Origin: Gammaproteobacteria bacterium
GTDB taxonomy: Bacteria > Pseudomonadota > Gammaproteobacteria > GCA-001735895
DNA: 7,654 bases
Assembly (NCBI GenBank): GCA_029864065.1
Contig: JAOTUD010000108.1
Location: 1-7,654 of the forward strand
Direction: 5' to 3'
In this document: positions 6,242 through 7,654 of the stretch, one piece after another
Position numbering within the stretch: position 1 is the first letter of the stretch
Layout: every line of letters begins with the position of its first letter
Translations under genes and position numbers: made by a program
Notes under the pieces: model-generated
The model's database searches: none
What the model saw: only the letters and a program-made list of their open reading frames with translations
Told to the model about the DNA's origin: nothing

Positions 6242-6932
6242 AGCTGTGAAAATGTACCAGTTCACGGAGTGCCGCACGATCCGGAACGATACGGTTTTCG
6301 GGTAGGCTTTTATCTTCGTACCCGAATGAAATTCCGAATAAAAGTTTCATGTTCTCGTCGATGTTCAGTTCGCGCCGCACCGATTCTGCGTCGTAACCCA
6401 GTATCGTCTGCGGGCAGCTGGCGACACCGTGCGCGCGCATCGACAGCATCAGGTTTTGCGCGTACATGCCGACGTCGCAGGCCTCGCGAATCCCGCACCA
6501 GTCTGGCATCAGAATAAATACGACGTGGGGCGCATCGAAAAATTCCAGGTTGCGCAAAAACGCCCCACGCTTGCCGTCCCGGTCTTCCCGCGTCACGCCG
6601 AGCGCCCGGTACAGCAACAGGCCCACATCGACCTGGCGCCGACGATAAATACCATCGTATTTGGCTTCGTACGGGAAATCCAGCGTATGCTTACCGGCAC
6701 CGATGGTTTCCATGAAAATACAGCTCAGACGATCACGCATTGCGCCGGAAACCACGTGACTTTGCCAGGGCTGGGTATTGCAGTTCGACGGCGCCCAGGC
6801 GGCGGTCTCGAATATCTGCTCGATGATCCCCTGCTCGACCGGTCGCGGCAGAAAACCGCGCGTCGAGCGGCGCGCGCGCGCGAGCTCGTCGAACATACGG
6901 GCGATATCGGAACCGATGTGATCAGCATTCAT
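6240..6932 (-). CDS. Nitroreductase-family FMN flavoprotein
   Basis: A 230-residue cytoplasmic protein of the NfsB/FRase-like nitroreductase superfamily, which typically works as a dimer using FMN and NAD(P)H on nitroaromatics, quinones or enoate-like acceptors. Family marks are ARRSTRGF (20-27, FMN phosphate contacts), APSNCNTQPW (47-56), DVGMYAQNLML (153-163), GVASCPQ (169-175) and the C-terminal GISFGYEDKSLPENR (200-214). The natural substrate is unknown. It heads the operon, ending 9 bp before the acyl-CoA dehydrogenase ATG. ATG 6932 has only a poor Shine-Dalgarno match; M13 is an alternative start just before the first conserved block. Its presence with beta-oxidation-type genes suggests a reductase step on an unsaturated or aromatic intermediate, or a detoxifying role. 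That is inference. Confidence 0.88.
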   Translation of the reverse strand: MNADHIGSDIARMFDELARARRSTRGFLPRPVEQGIIEQIFETAAWAPSNCNTQPWQSHVVSGAMRDRLSCIFMETIGAGKHTLDFPYEAKYDGIYRRRQVDVGLLLYRALGVTREDRDGKRGAFLRNLEFFDAPHVVFILMPDWCGIREACDVGMYAQNLMLSMRAHGVASCPQTILGYDAESVRRELNIDENMKLLFGISFGYEDKSLPENRIVPDRAALRELVHFHS

Positions 6933-7009
6933 CGTTTTGATTAACCGCTAGTCAAGTTTCGCAAACATCATTTATATTACAACAACCTTAATCAACCAAA
7001 GGAAATCCC
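6933..7009. promoter_or_regulatory. Divergent promoter region, nitroreductase operon / AhpD-like gene
   Basis: The 77-bp AT-rich spacer must hold both 5' signals. For the rightward gene, TAGTCA (6949-6954) with an 18-bp spacer to TATATT (6973-6978) is a moderate sigma-70 match. Leftwards, TATAAA (6972-6977) occurs on the minus strand in nearly the same bases, 17 bp behind a weak TTGGTT (6995-7000); TTGACT (6950-6955) is another possible -35. Overlapping promoters would let one regulator act on both directions, but no clear operator dyad is seen. Individual elements are uncertain. Confidence 0.4.
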
Positions 7010-7597
7010 ATGGAAGAGCGCGCGATCTGCCGTTTTCCGCTCCCGGTTTTCTCCGAGTTGCCGGAAGACATTCAGCGACGAATCACCGAGGTGCAGCAGA
7101 AAGCCGGCTTCGTTCCCAACATTTTTCTGACCCTGGCGCGCCGACCCGACGAGTTCCGCGCCTTCTTCGCCTACCACGACACTTTGATGGAAAAGGAAAC
7201 CCCGGGATTGAGCATGGCCGAGCGCGAGATGATAGTGGTCGCAACGTCGGCGCGCAACCAGTGCCAGTACTGCGTGATCGCCCACGGCGCGATTCTGCGC
7301 ATCCGCAGCAGGAATCCCTGCATCGCCGATCAACTGGCGACCAATTACCGCAAGGCCGACATATCGGAGCGCCAGAAAGCCATGCTGGATTTCGCCCTCA
7401 AGGTTTCGCGCGAGGCCGAGACCGTCGCAGAATCCGATTACCAGCGGCTCAACGGGCTCGGCTTCGACGACGAGGACATCTGGGATATCGGTACCATCAG
7501 CGCTTTTTTCGGATTATCGAACCGCATCGTCAACATGACGAGCATGCGCACCAACGACGAGTTTTACCTGATGGGAAGAGTGCCCAGGGAAAAATAG
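7010..7597 (+). CDS. AhpD-like/carboxymuconolactone decarboxylase family protein (peroxidase-related)
   Basis: A 195-residue, probably cytoplasmic protein. The core SMAEREMIVVATSARNQC-QYCVIAHG (68-93) has the AhpD motif: E71, C85-x-x-C88 and H92. In AhpD this set forms the redox-active disulphide and proton relay of alkylhydroperoxidase. The N-terminal KAGFVPNIFLTLARRPDEF (31-49) and C-terminal MTSMRTNDEFYLMGR (176-190) match the peroxidase-related subfamily of the CMD family, which is longer than the minimal CMD domain. ATG 7010 follows AAAGGAAA at good spacing. It is transcribed away from the nitroreductase operon across a 77-bp spacer. A thiol-dependent peroxide or organic hydroperoxide function is plausible; many members of this subfamily are uncharacterised. 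Confidence 0.85.
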   Translation: MEERAICRFPLPVFSELPEDIQRRITEVQQKAGFVPNIFLTLARRPDEFRAFFAYHDTLMEKETPGLSMAEREMIVVATSARNQCQYCVIAHGAILRIRSRNPCIADQLATNYRKADISERQKAMLDFALKVSREAETVAESDYQRLNGLGFDDEDIWDIGTISAFFGLSNRIVNMTSMRTNDEFYLMGRVPREK

Positions 7598-7635
7598 GTT
7601 ACACTTGACCCATCCAATGCAGTCCGGAAATACCC

Positions 7636-7654
7636 GTGAGCGAAGCAACCGCAG
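7636..7654 (+). CDS. Start of a further gene, truncated by the window edge
   Basis: GTG at 7636 begins MSEATA and runs open to the end, with GGAAA (7626-7630) at a suitable ribosome-binding distance, 38 bp after the AhpD-like stop. TTGACC at 7605-7610 might be part of a promoter, although no good -10 follows. An ATG at 7617 in another frame (MQSGNT) is also open, so the reading frame is not secure. Too little is visible to suggest a product. Confidence 0.35.

Overview
The window looks like chromosomal DNA from a gammaproteobacterium. The EF-G is of the second, Vibrio/Shewanella-like gammaproteobacterial type, and the three tRNA genes have the order and anticodons of the tyrU-glyT-thrT(-tufB) cluster. 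Coding DNA is moderately GC-rich while the spacers are more AT-rich. No phage, plasmid, CRISPR, defence or transposase gene is visible. The species cannot be named from this window.

Left part (1-804), read leftwards: tRNA-Tyr(GTA), tRNA-Gly(TCC) and tRNA-Thr(GGT), all with encoded CCA ends. They appear to be driven by a TTGACA promoter with a GC-rich, stringent-type discriminator just upstream of tRNA-Tyr. Two copies of one palindromic repeat (shared core CACAATACTTAA) sit in this operon. One lies between the Tyr and Gly tRNAs, the other 6 nt after the CCA of tRNA-Thr. A different REP-like palindrome lies further left. The extreme left edge carries a Shine-Dalgarno-like AGAGGA pointing out of the window, where tuf would be expected by synteny.

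Middle (805-3181): a complete EF-G 2 gene (fusA2-like, minus strand) directly upstream of the tRNA operon. Its long leader holds a GC-rich hairpin and a U7 tract but no convincing ribosome binding site.

Right (3182-6932): a tight four-gene minus-strand operon. In order of transcription it encodes an FMN nitroreductase-family protein, a ~593-aa acyl-CoA dehydrogenase of the DmdC/FadE-like long type, a hotdog-fold acyl-CoA thioesterase and a short-chain enoyl-CoA hydratase with both catalytic glutamates. It reads as a cytoplasmic acyl-CoA degradation module; the substrate is not evident. A divergent plus-strand gene (7010-7597) encodes an AhpD-like CxxC protein, and the start of another gene is probably present at the right edge.

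Most of the window is ordinary, well-known gene families. The less ordinary parts are the palindromic repeats inside the tRNA operon, the structured SD-poor leader of the EF-G gene, and the nitroreductase heading a beta-oxidation-type operon with a redox gene across the shared spacer.
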